From Pseudoneurospora amorphoporcata (taxonomy: Eukaryota; Ascomycota; Sordariomycetes; Sordariales; Sordariaceae), in contig MU859097.1 of the NCBI GenBank assembly GCA_033297205.1, positions 166,202 through 230,201 on the forward strand: 64,000 nucleotides of DNA, in the 5' to 3' direction. The notes beneath the pieces were generated by a model. That model was not told where the DNA came from. It saw nothing but the letters and a program-made list of their open reading frames with translations, and did not search any database. Both the position numbers and the translations under genes were made by a program. Position 1 is the first letter of the stretch. Every line of letters begins with the position of its first letter. Of this stretch, positions 22,138 to 32,786 are shown piece by piece.

Positions 22138-23148
22138 TCATTGCTGCTCCCTCAGCTTATACTTCAACCTCACCGGCGTGTCTGGTCCACTAGACGTATG
22201 GTTGCTCCTGTTCGTCTCTGGAGCTTCTGACATGTGTCTGCCCTTTGGGTTACATGCCCACGAAATTGGCGACAAGGATAGCGATCTCGAGTATTGCCAG
22301 CTGTGAATCTTCTTCTTCTCCTTCTTCTTCTTCTGGCGGTGTTCGAACTCATCTTTCACAGCAAAATACAGCTGCGCGGAAGCGGTCGTTTTGAAATGGT
22401 TGAGAGTCGGCAGCCGGGGAAGATAATCCGGATGGGAGAGGTAGATTTGTCGATTATCTCGAACCATTTCAGAGATTTGGAGAGCATGAGAGAGGAGGAA
22501 GAGGCCCAGGATGAGATGCCCAGGGTGCGCATGATTCGTTGGAAGACTAGCTTGTAGATCGAGTCGAACCGGTCGGTTATGGCCTCGCTGGTGCCGGTTG
22601 GGGAGAGGACTTGAAGTGAGGGCTAGCTGGTCATGTGTTGCCCGAACATCGGTGACAACCAGCGGTATCGATTTCTCCAACTGCTCATTCTTCATGAAAC
22701 CAAACAGGTACCGCGCAAACCACTTGTCCTGCAAATCTTAGTCCATCTCCTTCACCGGCTTTGCGTCCTCGAGCGTGGGCGCGGTGACGGTCAAAAAGAC
22801 TGCGGATCTTTTCGTCATGTCAACAGCTTTGTTCTCGAAAAAAGCTCGGCGGGCTTCCACACCGGAAAGCCCGGTGAGGTGGTGCTTGCCAAAGAAAAAA
22901 CTCAAGTTGCCGGTTTTGGAAGAGTGGATGCCTTTGTTGTAGAAGCGGTAGCGATCCGTGAAAAACTGAGGGAGCTTAGAATTGGCCAGTCTGATGCTTT
23001 GAAGAAGGGAGGGGGGGCGCCAGTTGGTGAGGAAGGTGGTGAGGAGGGAGAGGAGAGAGAGGAGGAGGATGGTGAGGAAGCTGGGAATGGTAGGCCAATT
23101 GCGGAGGGTCTGGGTGTCGAGCTTGATGAGGAGGCGGAGAGAGTCCAT
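22138..23148 (-). pseudogene. Cytochrome P450 pseudogene, N-terminal part, frameshifted and truncated
   Basis: From an ATG at 23148 the reading starts like a fungal P450: a hydrophobic anchor (PSFLTILLLSLLSLLTTFLTN, about residues 21-41), then PPSLLQSIRLA, FYNKGIHSSKTGNLSFFF and LTGLSGVEARRAFFENKAVD. An in-frame TAA at 22738-22740 follows. The same frame then continues with GFMKNEQLEKSIPLVV. Around 22590 a one-base gain shifts the frame, in which DRFDSIYKLVFQRIMRTLG can be read, and around 22430 a one-base loss shifts it back (LPTLNHFKTTASAQLYFAVK). The I-helix, ExxR and the heme-binding Cys loop are absent downstream. The enzyme cannot be functional. Both shifts fall in runs of four Cs. Confidence 0.8.
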
Positions 23149-23736
23149 GATGTTTTAGGTTTTGCCGAATGCCAGGTGTGAGTTTCTCGTAGTATGAGTT
23201 AGGGTTTGGATGTGTTACTGATGCGATGATAGTTGTAAAGAGTTTCAGCTTTGGCTTGAACAAGATATTGCCTGGAGATTTAGAGGCCATATATGAACAT
23301 TGAAGACGGTCGTGATGCCTCCTTTTATGTTTCTCGAGTTCGCTCAGAGGAATAACTGAAGCGAATGCCGGTGCCGCCCTCTCACTGTCTTGGAACCCGC
23401 CAACTCCCACCCTCAGAAGTCTGCCCGGACATGCTTCTCATTCGTGAAGAGTAACCTCCCCTCTCTTGTCAGCTTGTCGTTACCACCACTCGTCGACATG
23501 GCGCTGCTGTCAGCGTGCGGTAGGAGGTTGAACCGTGGCAAGTAAAGCATATGCGAGGAACTATTCGTATTTAACCTAGACACCGTCAACAACTAACAAC
23601 AAGTAAAAGCCCAGTTCAGCATGGACCTGCGTGCGAAAAGAAAACCATATGTAACGTTGATTGAGGTTTACGTTGAACCTGATGCTCGATTTATACTGTC
23701 TTGACAGTATCATCATCACCATGATTTGTCGCCCTA
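23149..23736. other. Spacer between P450 pseudogene and CMD gene
   Basis: Holds the upstream flank of the P450 relic and the 3' flank of the CMD-family gene. No other gene recognised. Confidence 0.4.
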
Positions 23737-24813
23737 TCAATGAGCCGCATCGTCCGGACCAGTACCGTTCCTCTCACCAACTGCACGAAAGGTTTAGTCT
23801 CGAATTAAGATCTCAAAAGCCACGAGATAAGACTTACCATCCAGCGCAACGAGGAAGCGGCTCACGCAGTTGTAGCAAGCGATCTATCAAGTCAAAGTCA
23901 GCTTTCTGCGCACTCCTCTAGAAACATCTTCCCCGTCGTCCGCCCAGGTTGTTTTCGGTCTTCCTAGGTAGTTTGATAATCTTCCGGTTCTTTGCTCTTT
24001 CCTTACTCCTTCTCCACTCTTTTGTCGCTCTTTCCTCGCTCTTTCCTCCCTTTTCCCATCACTCTTGCCTTACTCCGCCGCTTCCTCCTCTTCCATGATC
24101 CTTCCACTTCTCACTCTTGCCCCAGCACATCAACCCACTCCAAACATGAACGCAAACTCTAAAAGACTCAATGGGTAAAGTAAACTCACAATAGCAGTCA
24201 ACTCAACCACCTCTCTCTCGCTAAACAGCCCCCTAACCTTCTCAAACGTCCCATCCCGAACCTTGACATTCCTCGTCATCTCATCCGTAAGGCAAACCGC
24301 CGCCCACTGCCTCTCATTCAATCCTCCCTTCTTCGTTTCCCCCTCCTCAATCAGCAGCGGTTCCTGCCTCTTGACAACACCCATACCATCCTCGCCCTCA
24401 CTGACACCGGCCTTAACGGCAAGGGGGGCATGGTGGTGCCACTCGTACCAGGCGCCGTTGCAGACGGCTACGCGGGAGATGGCCAGCTCGCGCTCGTCGG
24501 CGGGCAAGATGGTTTGCGTGCGGATGGCGCCTAGGAAGGAGTTCCACCCGTCGGCGACGGGTGGGGAGTGCAAAAGGGTCAAGTCCAAGGGTTGGAGAGG
24601 ACGGGGGGCGCGGCGGGCGGTGATGCGGTCGACGATGGCTTGTTCGGCTTCCGAAGAGGTGGGTGGGGGGTTGGCGACGTAGGGGAGACGCATTTTGGTG
24701 GTGGGGGTGGTGGTGAGTGGTCTGGTGGTGATAAATGGTGGTGTAAGTCGTAAGTACGAGGATAGCCGGTGTTGAAGTGAGACACGGAGGTGCTGTCTTA
24801 GGGCGATGGACAT
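23737..24813 (-). CDS. Carboxymuconolactone decarboxylase/AhpD-family protein, probably mitochondrial (3 exons, about 237 aa)
   Basis: Exons 24190-24813, 23838-23883 and 23737-23780; introns of 306 and 57 nt, GTGAGT and GTAAGT donors, phases agreeing. The first intron is long and pyrimidine-rich on the plus strand. Exon 1 carries the CMD helices: AEQAIVDRITARRAPRPL, LLHSPPVADGWNSFLGAIR, LPADERELAISRVAVCNGAWYEWHHH, ending EVVELTAI. Exons 2 and 3 add ACYNCVSRFLVALDVGER, the expected end of the family. In place of the CxxC of bacterial AhpD there is a CNGAWYEWHHH segment, so peroxidase-type redox activity is not assured. I chose the ATG at 24813, giving a leader rich in Arg, Ser, Thr and Leu (MSIALRQHLRVSLQHRLSS) that resembles a mitochondrial presequence; a start at MRLPYVANPP (about 24693) would give a cytosolic form. 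Confidence 0.8.
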
Positions 24814-25464
24814 TGGGTGTGAGATGTAAAGAGGGAAGAGGAGATGGGAAGACAACGGGTGGAAGGAAATAGCTTGATGGCTTGACAGCTGCATGAATGA
24901 GTAGACTTACTGTACGTATCATCGGCTTGTCCTTGAAGCCGGTTCCGACGCAGGTCCGTCACACCCTCAGATCCGGGCCATAGCCGGGATCCCACACCCC
25001 GCCTTTCCAGGTTCCTCCACAATGATCTCCGCCAACTCCCCACAACTGGGGCCGGCGGTCGGCAGCGGGGAATCTCTTGCCCGCTTATCGGCCGCCCGGA
25101 AGGAGGGGTCGGCAAGTGGACGTGAAATCGGAGCTTCAACCTCAACGGCCAGCGCACCTATGCAACGGATTTGAAACGGATTGACTTGGAAATCATCATG
25201 CTCAACCCCCGCAAGTTGATGGAAGCCCGTTGTCAATATCTCTGACCATTGAGAGATGACTGCCTTGGTGTACCAAATGAAATCAACCGTGGCATGCACC
25301 TGAATGAAAAGCAGAGAGGTGTGGCATCCTATCCCGCGAAGAGCACACGACACAGCCAACCTGCTCCATGTGCCCGACACCGATTTGATCTTTGGCATAT
25401 ATATATAGATATTCCTTTCTCGCTGACAGACATGACGACCTAGTGCACACAAAATGGGAAAATT
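24814..25464. other. Spacer upstream of the CMD gene
   Basis: The CMD promoter side. A short TATATATATA tract occurs near 25397. No gene recognised. Confidence 0.35.
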
Positions 25465-25537
25465 ACATACGACCATAGGCACTCGGGAAACTCGGGATCC
25501 CGTCTGATCTCCCACAGATAAGCCAGTGACCGCCAGG
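25465..25537 (+). pseudogene. 5S rRNA pseudogene, 5' 73 bases
   Basis: Starts ACATACGACCATAGGCACTC and follows the 5S sequence through GATAAGCCAGTGA, with scattered substitutions (for example TCTGATCTCCCACAG where the intact gene has TCCGCTCTCCCATAG). Similarity ends near 25537; the TAGTAGTTGGGT segment and the 3' stem are missing. It lies about 530 bases upstream of the BUD32 start codon. Confidence 0.85.
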
Positions 25538-26069
25538 CAATTGCATTCGCAGGAGGACGAGACCTTTCGCTTGGATGGTCTTGCGCAGAGAATCCGGCGT
25601 TCAACGCAAAACGAGTAACTCCTATAATTCCCTTTGAAGGTCCAAGACTCCAAGGATAATATAAAGCTAAAGGCGACGATATATTGTGACACTTGCGAGG
25701 GTTGCGAGGGAGGTTGATCAATGTTGACATGGAGATGTTGTTCAGGGTTGAGATCGCTCACCGGGCAACCGCTCTTGGTGTTGAGACAGCGGCACAGTGT
25801 TAACAATATTGCTCTTGTACCTGTGTGGGGCCCCTGTAGTACCCGAGCGGCTTCGTTGGCGCTTTCCCTTTCCCAGCAGGGGCAGCCCTCCCCTCTGCCC
25901 CTCCAGCGCAGTGGCAGACGCCAGACAAGCCCTGGCCAGACAAAACAAAAAGTTCGCGATAATCAACACCACCACAACACAAACTCGAGCGCAACGAACC
26001 ACGAGTCACCAGATACCAATCGCAGACATCAATCCTCGCGACCCTCTCAAAATTACCTCCGCCAAATTG
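25538..26069. other. BUD32 promoter and leader
   Basis: The frame of BUD32 stays open upstream of the chosen start, to an ATG at 25797, but those codons give low-complexity sequence without similarity to the kinase. I treat them as leader. Confidence 0.4.
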
Positions 26070-26957
26070 ATGGACACCTCCCCCTCATCACCTCCCACCA
26101 AAAAGCGCAAAATGGCGACCGACACGACCGCCGCCGAGCAAGAGCACCAATTTCCCCTCCCCGCGATCCTCACCCACCCGTCCGCCACCCCTCCCATCCT
26201 CATCACACAAGGCGCCGAAGGCCGTCTCTACAAAACGACCTTCTTCAGTCCCAACATCCCCTGCGCGCTCAAATACCGGCCCCCGAAGCCCTACCGCCAC
26301 CCGATCCTCGACGCCCGACTCACCAAAGCCCGGCTAGCCTTCGAAGCCAAAGTCCTTGAGCGGTGTCGGCGCGAGGGCGTGCCCGTGCCTGCTGTGTACG
26401 CGCAGAACGCTGCGGCGGGTTGGATCGCGGTGGAGTGGATTGAGGGCGCTCCCGTGAGAGTGAAGATCAACGAGTGGCTGGGTCAACGGCCGAAGAATGA
26501 GGAGGAGGAAAAGGCGGCGGACGCAAAAGATCAGGGACCGTTGGTGGAGCTGATGAAGAGGATTGGGGCTGCGATAGCGGGACTGCATAGGACGGGGGTG
26601 GTGCATGGGGATCTGACTACTAGTAATATGATGTTGAGGCCACCTACTAGGAAGACGACGAGGACGACGGAGCAACCCAACGGGGTGAGCGAAGAGGAGG
26701 CAAAAGCAAAGCTGCTGGAGGGATATGTGGTGATCATCGATTTCGGACTGGCGAACCAGAGCCAGTCGGACGAGGATAGGGCGACGGATCTGTATGTCCT
26801 TGAGAGGGCGTTCGCGAGTACGCATCCGAGGGCGGAGAACTTGTTTGAGCACTTGCTGGAGAGTTACAAGCAGACCTTTGGCAAGAAGGGGGTGTCGGTG
26901 TTACATAAGTTGGAGGATGTGAGGATGCGTGGAAGGAAGAGGAGCATGATTGGGTAA
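26070..26957 (+). CDS. bud32: EKC/KEOPS complex kinase Bud32 (295 aa)
   Basis: Small atypical kinase/ATPase of the KEOPS complex, which supports Kae1 in making the t6A modification of tRNA. A single exon. Start at ATG 26070 (MDTSPSSPPTKKRKM), because the family's conserved part begins soon after; an upstream in-frame ATG at 25797 would add 91 poorly conserved residues. Kinase features: a glycine loop QGAEGRLY (47-54), lysine in ALKYR (K68), catalytic VVHGDLTTSN (177-186, D181), metal-binding IDFGLA (223-228) and the RGRKR tail (287-291), typical of Bud32. As usual for the family, the lobe is compact (under 300 aa) and lacks the large C-lobe extensions. It contains a 15-residue acidic/charged insert near 142-156. 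It converges with the GCLM gene. Confidence 0.95.
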   Translation: MDTSPSSPPTKKRKMATDTTAAEQEHQFPLPAILTHPSATPPILITQGAEGRLYKTTFFSPNIPCALKYRPPKPYRHPILDARLTKARLAFEAKVLERCRREGVPVPAVYAQNAAAGWIAVEWIEGAPVRVKINEWLGQRPKNEEEEKAADAKDQGPLVELMKRIGAAIAGLHRTGVVHGDLTTSNMMLRPPTRKTTRTTEQPNGVSEEEAKAKLLEGYVVIIDFGLANQSQSDEDRATDLYVLERAFASTHPRAENLFEHLLESYKQTFGKKGVSVLHKLEDVRMRGRKRSMIG

Positions 26958-27296
26958 ATGGTGTATACAGCTTCTTTGCGCAAGACGGCGAGAAATAGAT
27001 ACCCAGGGATTACTATTCTATTTATCAAGCCATGATGACTCGTTTGCAGAAGGGGATCTCAGGTGCGCGCTGAAGCTGAAAGTGAACTTGCTTGCAAAAC
27101 ATGTAAACTCGGAACCCCATTCCCAAGTTCAATGAAGAGAATGCAACTGGTATCAATATCAATAGAATCAGAATGCCTGCCTGCCTTGTCGCCCCATCCA
27201 AAACATGAACAAAAAACTTCCCTTTCGACCCAGCTATACAGCAGCTATATAGGTCGACCTTGTATGTTCTATTAGACACCCCTAGTCAAAAGTGCC
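26958..27296. other. Convergent 3' flanks of bud32 and the GCLM gene
   Basis: 339 bases between two stop codons on opposite strands; expected to hold both 3' untranslated regions. No separate feature recognised. Confidence 0.5.
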
Positions 27297-28477
27297 TCAG
27301 TTCAACTCAGCACCAGCAAAGTATCCCTTATTCTCAATCACGCCCCTATTCTTCACCACAGCCGTATACTTAATTACCCATTGCGGCGTAAGGTTTCCGC
27401 TCAACCCTTCGCTACCCGTCGCCGTAGGATCCGCCAAAAGGCCAGCACCCTGCGGACCAAGTAGCTCCCTCAGCGTCCCCTCAGGTAAGATATCCGTGCA
27501 ATCGCTATGCACCAACAGTTCCACATTCTGTTCCTTGGCCAATTTCGCCAGCGGCGGCGGCACGTTGCAGCAGTTCTTGATGTTGATCTGGTCCACGACG
27601 GGGGGCACCGCCACCCTCTTGATAAACCTCGCCAGCTTCTCGGTGCCAAACTCGGAGATACCCAGCCTCTTGACGCGGCCCTGGGCGTAAAGCGCCTCCT
27701 CGATGGCCGCCTGCCAGGTCGCGATCTCGACTTCGTCGTCGCCTTGCGCGGCGTTCCGCTTGTCGGCTTCCCACTCGCAGTCGCCGTCGAAGGACATGCC
27801 TGGGAACGAGACGACCAAAAGGTCGACGTCGGAGATCCCGCCGAGCTCTTTTAGCACCAGATCCAGCGCTTCGGATGTGTAGGCCGCCCGCTGCGAAACG
27901 TCGGGCGCGGTGGTGGGCAGGAAGAACATCTTGACGGTGATGTCGTACTGCGATCGCTCTTCGACCAGGCCGGCGGTTTCCCAGTCGATGCGGGGGACGA
28001 AGATTGTGTTTTGCTTCTGGTCTTGCGCCGTCCAGTAAAGGGGACCTGCTACGGGCTCGGGGTTGCTGTTATCACCATTGGTGGCTTCGTGGACGCCATT
28101 GCTGGCGCCATTGGTCGTCGTCGTCCCGTTTACCTTCTCGTTCAGGTTCTCGACCTCGTCGGCATAGTCTAGTTGCGCATCCTGGAAGCTGACTTTCAAG
28201 GAGTTTATGAGTTCGAGGTTGGATGCGCCGGGCTTGCGGACGATGGAGGGGCCGCCGGAAACGATGTTTCTGGAAAAAGTTTGAGCACGCGATTAGTGAT
28301 TTGGGTCTAACAAATTATTATCTTCCCTTGTAGTTTCTCTCTCGAGGTCGCACAAGTAGAGACAAGACAAGGGACAACCTAAACACATGCCCTGCCATGC
28401 GCCATGCTTGCTTGACACTGGAACCACACAATGGGAGAGGAAAGGACATACCCGGTAGAAAGTATTAACTTGGCCAT
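27297..28477 (-). CDS. Glutamate-cysteine ligase regulatory subunit (GCLM-like, 2 exons, 332 aa)
   Basis: Modifier subunit that raises the activity of the enzyme for the first, rate-limiting step of glutathione synthesis in the cytosol. Exon 1 is 28452-28477 and encodes only MAKLILST plus two bases; a 182-nt intron (GTATGT donor, TTCCAG acceptor) leads to exon 2, 27297-28269, beginning NIVSGGPSIVRKPGASNLEL. The fold is aldo-keto reductase-like: YDITVKMFFLP, DLLVVSFPGMSF, VKRLGISEFGTEKLARFI, VVDQINIKNCCNVPPPL, NVELLVHSD. As in GCLM proteins, this is a non-catalytic reductase fold. A low-complexity loop (NGTTTTNGASNGVHEATNG) lies in the N-terminal third. The protein ends YFAGAELN. Confidence 0.88.
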
Positions 28478-29736
28478 GACTGCTGGAAGTCTGATGAAGA
28501 GGCCTTTTTTGTTAGGGAATGGGGAGGAAACTGAAAGTTTAAAAGATTCACCAGGCGCAAGCCGAATCTGTAGACTGACTAGAATAGTGGGGTTCGACTT
28601 GTTTGGTTCAATGGAGCCTAGAACCGATTATTAATGATTCATGGCCATGGGTCCGAGGTTTGGTGCTCCGATATGGGAGTTCGACATACCTTTGTAAGCT
28701 TGTGATGATATAACCCACAAACGGCCGATGGTAGGATAGTGTAACTGGAGACGGAAAGGTGTAACAGGACAGATGAGGGCCGAAATGGTGAGGAGATAGA
28801 GATAACGTTTGGAAAAAGCCGAGCGTATGTATCTATCAAACCGGGAGAGTTATCAATGTAGGGTATATAAACTGGGGATCTTCATCCGACTCTCGGACCT
28901 TGACCTTGCGCTACCTATAGGTGAAGCATGCCTCTAGGGACGGGAAGGCGTCAGGAGCAACCACAAGTTGAACTTTGTCAATGCCGGAGATGCACATCGC
29001 GGACATTGCCTAGAAGACCGACAGCTACACCAGCTTTGGCATCTGATGCCTGTCTGTTGCGTCCTCAACTACACTTCGTTGTATATAAACGCGGGATGAG
29101 AAGAAGTGGAAGGTGACGACAGCCAGCCAACCAGAAAGGTCTGACAATGTCTAGTTCTAGGTGGTTATGGGAGAAAAACGTGAAGAGGACGTGGGGATCC
29201 TTGTACTTCTCCCACGTTCATGTTCGCTTTTTACAGCCACTAACTCTGAGAGAGAGAACTAGTTGAACCACGCCAGTAGAAAATGACATAAAATCAGCCA
29301 AACATCCGCGACAGCTGAAATATACCAATTAGAAAGATCACATTTTTCAATCACTTGTTGAGACATCGTTGCGTTGAGGAGTTTGCCCAACAGTACCAGC
29401 ACAACATAGAGGTACATAACGAGTTCAACTCTCAGGCATTGTTAAGCGTTGATCCACTGAAGCACACAACATGCGCCGTAGTGCCGCTGAACAAAAGCCC
29501 CAAACCACCATGCAGTGGCAGCTGCATTAATAAGGTAGTCTCCAATACGTAGGTACCAAGCAGAGCCCCACTTGCCTTCTCACATTGGACGGCCGTCGTC
29601 CCGCCCCTTTGGACAGCTCCAGGAGTCCAGGCTGTCGGCGGCGTGGTGTCCTTGTCAAATTTCCCGCCCGTGACAACACCTCCATGATCACTTTGTCGAC
29701 TCGTGATCCTGGGTAGTTCGAGGAATCATCGTCATC
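28478..29736. other. Divergent promoter region between the GCLM and sigma-adaptin genes
   Basis: 1.26 kb with no coding frame of note, shared by two genes pointing apart. No RNA gene or repeat is recognised. Confidence 0.4.
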
Positions 29737-30566
29737 ATGGCTATCCAGTATGCGCCCCGTTTGTCGCCATCTGGCTATTCACATGGAACCCACGCTGACC
29801 CGGAGCTCTGCAGCTATCTAATCCTCCTCTCGCGCCAGGGCAAAGTGGTGCGTCTTACCCGCCGCGGGCGTTGCTCTCGTCCCCAACCACGGTGTCCTTC
29901 TCCCAGCTGACCGCTCACCTCAAATATCCAGCGCCTGGCCAAATGGTTCACCACTCTGTCTCCCAAGGACAAGGCCAAGATTGTCAAGGACGTCTCCCAG
30001 CTTGTCCTGGCTAGGAGGACTCGCATGTGCAACTTCCTCGAGTACAAAGGCAAGCTCCGCCTTTTCTCTTGAATCGCTGGATGTGGCTAACTGTTGTTGA
30101 TCGCCTGCAGATACCAAGATTGTCTACCGCCGATATGCCTCTCTTTTCTTCATCGCGGGATGCTCCTCCGAGGACAACGAGCTGATCACCCTCGAGATCA
30201 TCCATCGCTACGTCGAACAGATGGACAAGTACTACGGCAACGTCTGCGAGCTCGACATCATCTTCTCCTTTACGAAGGCCTACTATATCCTCGACGAGCT
30301 CCTGCTGGCGGGAGAGTTGCAGGAAAGCAGCAAGAAGAACGTCCTACGATGCATATCGCAACAAGACTCGTTAGAGGACATGGAGGTGCGTACCAAATTT
30401 TACTTGGAGCCGTGACCGCTTGCCCGGACAGAAGCCTCATTCTTCCTGCGTTGCTACGCCTACACGCTCCCCACCCTGTTACGACCCTTGCTCGCAAACC
30501 ACTGAACTCACTGACACATTTATTGCACTTCCTCAGGTCGAGGATGAAGTCACAAAGATCATGTAA
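29737..30566 (+). CDS. AP-1 complex sigma subunit (5 exons, 155 aa)
   Basis: Small subunit of the clathrin adaptor AP-1, acting at the trans-Golgi and endosomes. Exons: 29737-29747, 29814-29847, 29932-30049, 30111-30385 and 30537-30566. Protein start MAIHYLILLSRQGKVRL, then KWFTTLSPKDKAKIV, RRTRMCNFLEYKDTKIVYRR, YASLFFIAGCSSEDNELITL, DIIFSFTKAYYILDELLLAG and ISQQDSLEDMEVEDEVTKIM. This is the complete sigma longin fold with the AP-1 dileucine-binding side; length 155 fits AP-1 (about 155-160). The first exon is only 11 nt. The third intron (30050-30110) has a GC donor (AAAG|GCAAGC) with a perfect GGCTAAC branch site. A second possible last exon lies at 30715-30759 (see findings). Confidence 0.93.
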
Positions 30567-32786
30567 AGGCTGAACAGGCCTTGTGGTCTTTTGTCTCCAT
30601 AATCATCATCGACCGGGACCAGGTTCTCTCGAAACACTCGCGATTGCCACGCGCTGGTCGAGTTCTACTTACCCTGGCAGCACACGCTAATGCATACTTT
30701 GACCCCTGATGCAGGATGTGGAAGCGATTGAGAACGCACTCAAGACCGGAATTCTCTGAAGCAGTGGTAGCAACCACAGTCCCTCCGATACCTTAGGTGA
30801 CGACACCGGATGGATAGACGAAGAGGGGCGACCCGAAGCACGAGAGCACAACATATGCAACCAGGGAGGACAATAATAATCGCGCCGAGAGGAGGGAAGC
30901 AGGGTGTGGTTTGGTTGCAGAAAGTCGGGGCTACAGTTACCCATTAGGAGGGAGCAAACTCCCTTTCCTTATTCACATAGATATGGGCATTGTAGATTAA
31001 TGGCCTTGCCAAAGCTGAGCCACTCGGAGGCCGGATATACCACTGATATCCCGATCATGGACGATGATGGGAGGAAACCAAGTGGATGCGTATCCGGTAC
31101 ACTGGGCCTGGGCAGGCAAGGTGCTACCTTAATTAACAACAACGATTCAACGGCGCGTTGCCAATACCGATCCATCCCTTCATAACGTCACAGGCAGTCG
31201 GGTATATGCGCAGAAACTGGTCGACTCACTCGGGGAACATTGGGTTGGCATTATCTTGATGCCCACCAAAGGTTTGTCCACATCAGCGTCGGAAGCAACG
31301 CTCGTGGGAGGTTGAGAAACCTCCATTCGTCAGGTGGTCGTGGTTGGTGGTTGGTGATTAACATGAACAGCGTTCAGGCCGGGACACCCAATATTGACAC
31401 ACACATTGACACACAGGAACTCGTTACGGTGACTGGAGGCTTCCAGGCGGAACGGCGGAGTGGGAATGGAGACATAGTGGTGACAAGGCAACGCCGATCA
31501 TTTAGGGGGTGCGACTCCACCCGACTCGAGGAGCCAGCAGGCGCATGACCGGGGTTTAGGCGGGTCGACCCCAAGCGTCACCCCAGCAATCCCCAGCGAG
31601 CCAAGGCCAACGTGGGCTGGCGCACGCAGGCCACTCACCCGAAAGGTCACCCACCTGTTACCGTCAGCGTCAGCGAACCGGCTCTGGCCCTGATGGCACG
31701 GCTTGGAACGTCAGATAGGTAGTGACGGACCGAGGAGGTGGAAGTAACGAGACCGCAACTGGGCGGGCACCAGCATGATGAGGCCCTGATTTCAATGACC
31801 AACAAGAGCAGCCAAGCTGAGCACCCACGGAAGCGTCAGTGTGCTATGGCCGTGTGCCGACCCGATACCCGGCGGTCCCCTTGGTTTCGCCCATTTGGAC
31901 TGGAAAGAACAAGCATTGATGATATGGGATTCATCTTCACAAAGTTGTCCCTCCTCCCACTTTTCCCACTTCTTGTTTGCCAAACTGATCTCAACCTCAC
32001 TTCAACCAAGCAGCGGGACATCATCTCTCAGAGATTCCTGAGATAGGTATCTGACGATATCTTCACCCCTATTCCACCTCAGACCAACTTACAACAACAA
32101 CAACAACAACCCCACTTCTAACGTTCTACCTACAACTACATCTGCCCTTGCATTATCTGGACTCGACATTGCGCTAGACATCATACATCATCCCGTGTCT
32201 CTGCCTTTGTTCACAACTGGACTTAGTCAGGGAATTGATAGGCAGGATTTCCATTATCCCAGCTTAACCGCTTTCCCCGAACTCACGGACTCGTCGGAGG
32301 ACCTAGATTGGTCACATCATCCCCCGTTCACCACCAACCCTGTTCCCACTTCCGCAGCACCGCCTTTTCCAACAATAACAATAACAACAACAACAACTTC
32401 AACATCCAACGTTTCGCATCAATCAGTTGCGCCATCACGGATCGACCCGGAATCAAGACTCACCTGTTGGCAATCCCTACAAACAACAATAAAGCGGGTA
32501 TATCTCCAATATCCTTGCGGTAACTCACTGTACATTCAAACAACCCCCATCTGGCGATCACTCGACCCCTCCCACTTTCAACCAACGACCACAACAATTG
32601 CGGACCTGGGCCTGCCACTTGTTCATCGCCCTTGTTACCTCTCTTAACGTCTCCTTTTATTCGTCGCACCACACCGCGAATATAATACATACAACTACGG
32701 CAACCGCCAAACTTTCCCCAGATTCTCCCTTCACCCAACCCTCACATCACCTTCACAAGTCGCATGCCAGCGCAACCACGGGCAAA
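30567..32786. other. Sigma-adaptin 3' flank and MAF1 promoter/leader
   Basis: Holds a possible alternative final exon of the sigma gene at 30715-30759. The part from about 32088 to 32786 looks like a long untranslated leader of MAF1, with CAA repeats at 32089-32110 and again near 32382-32400. Several frames of up to 150 codons in the leader lack family matches. No other gene recognised. Confidence 0.45.
32089..32110 (+). repeat. CAA microsatellite in the MAF1 leader
   Basis: A run of about seven ACA/CAA units. Unstructured CAA leaders are common in fungal 5' untranslated regions. A second, less regular AACAA tract lies near 32380-32400. Confidence 0.7.

Noticed and set aside
24263..24682. 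139-codon plus-strand frame
   Set aside because: Antisense shadow of CMD exon 1.
25797..26069. N-terminal extension of Bud32 by 91 codons
   Set aside because: The residues are low-complexity and absent from the family; the ATG at 26070 fits better.
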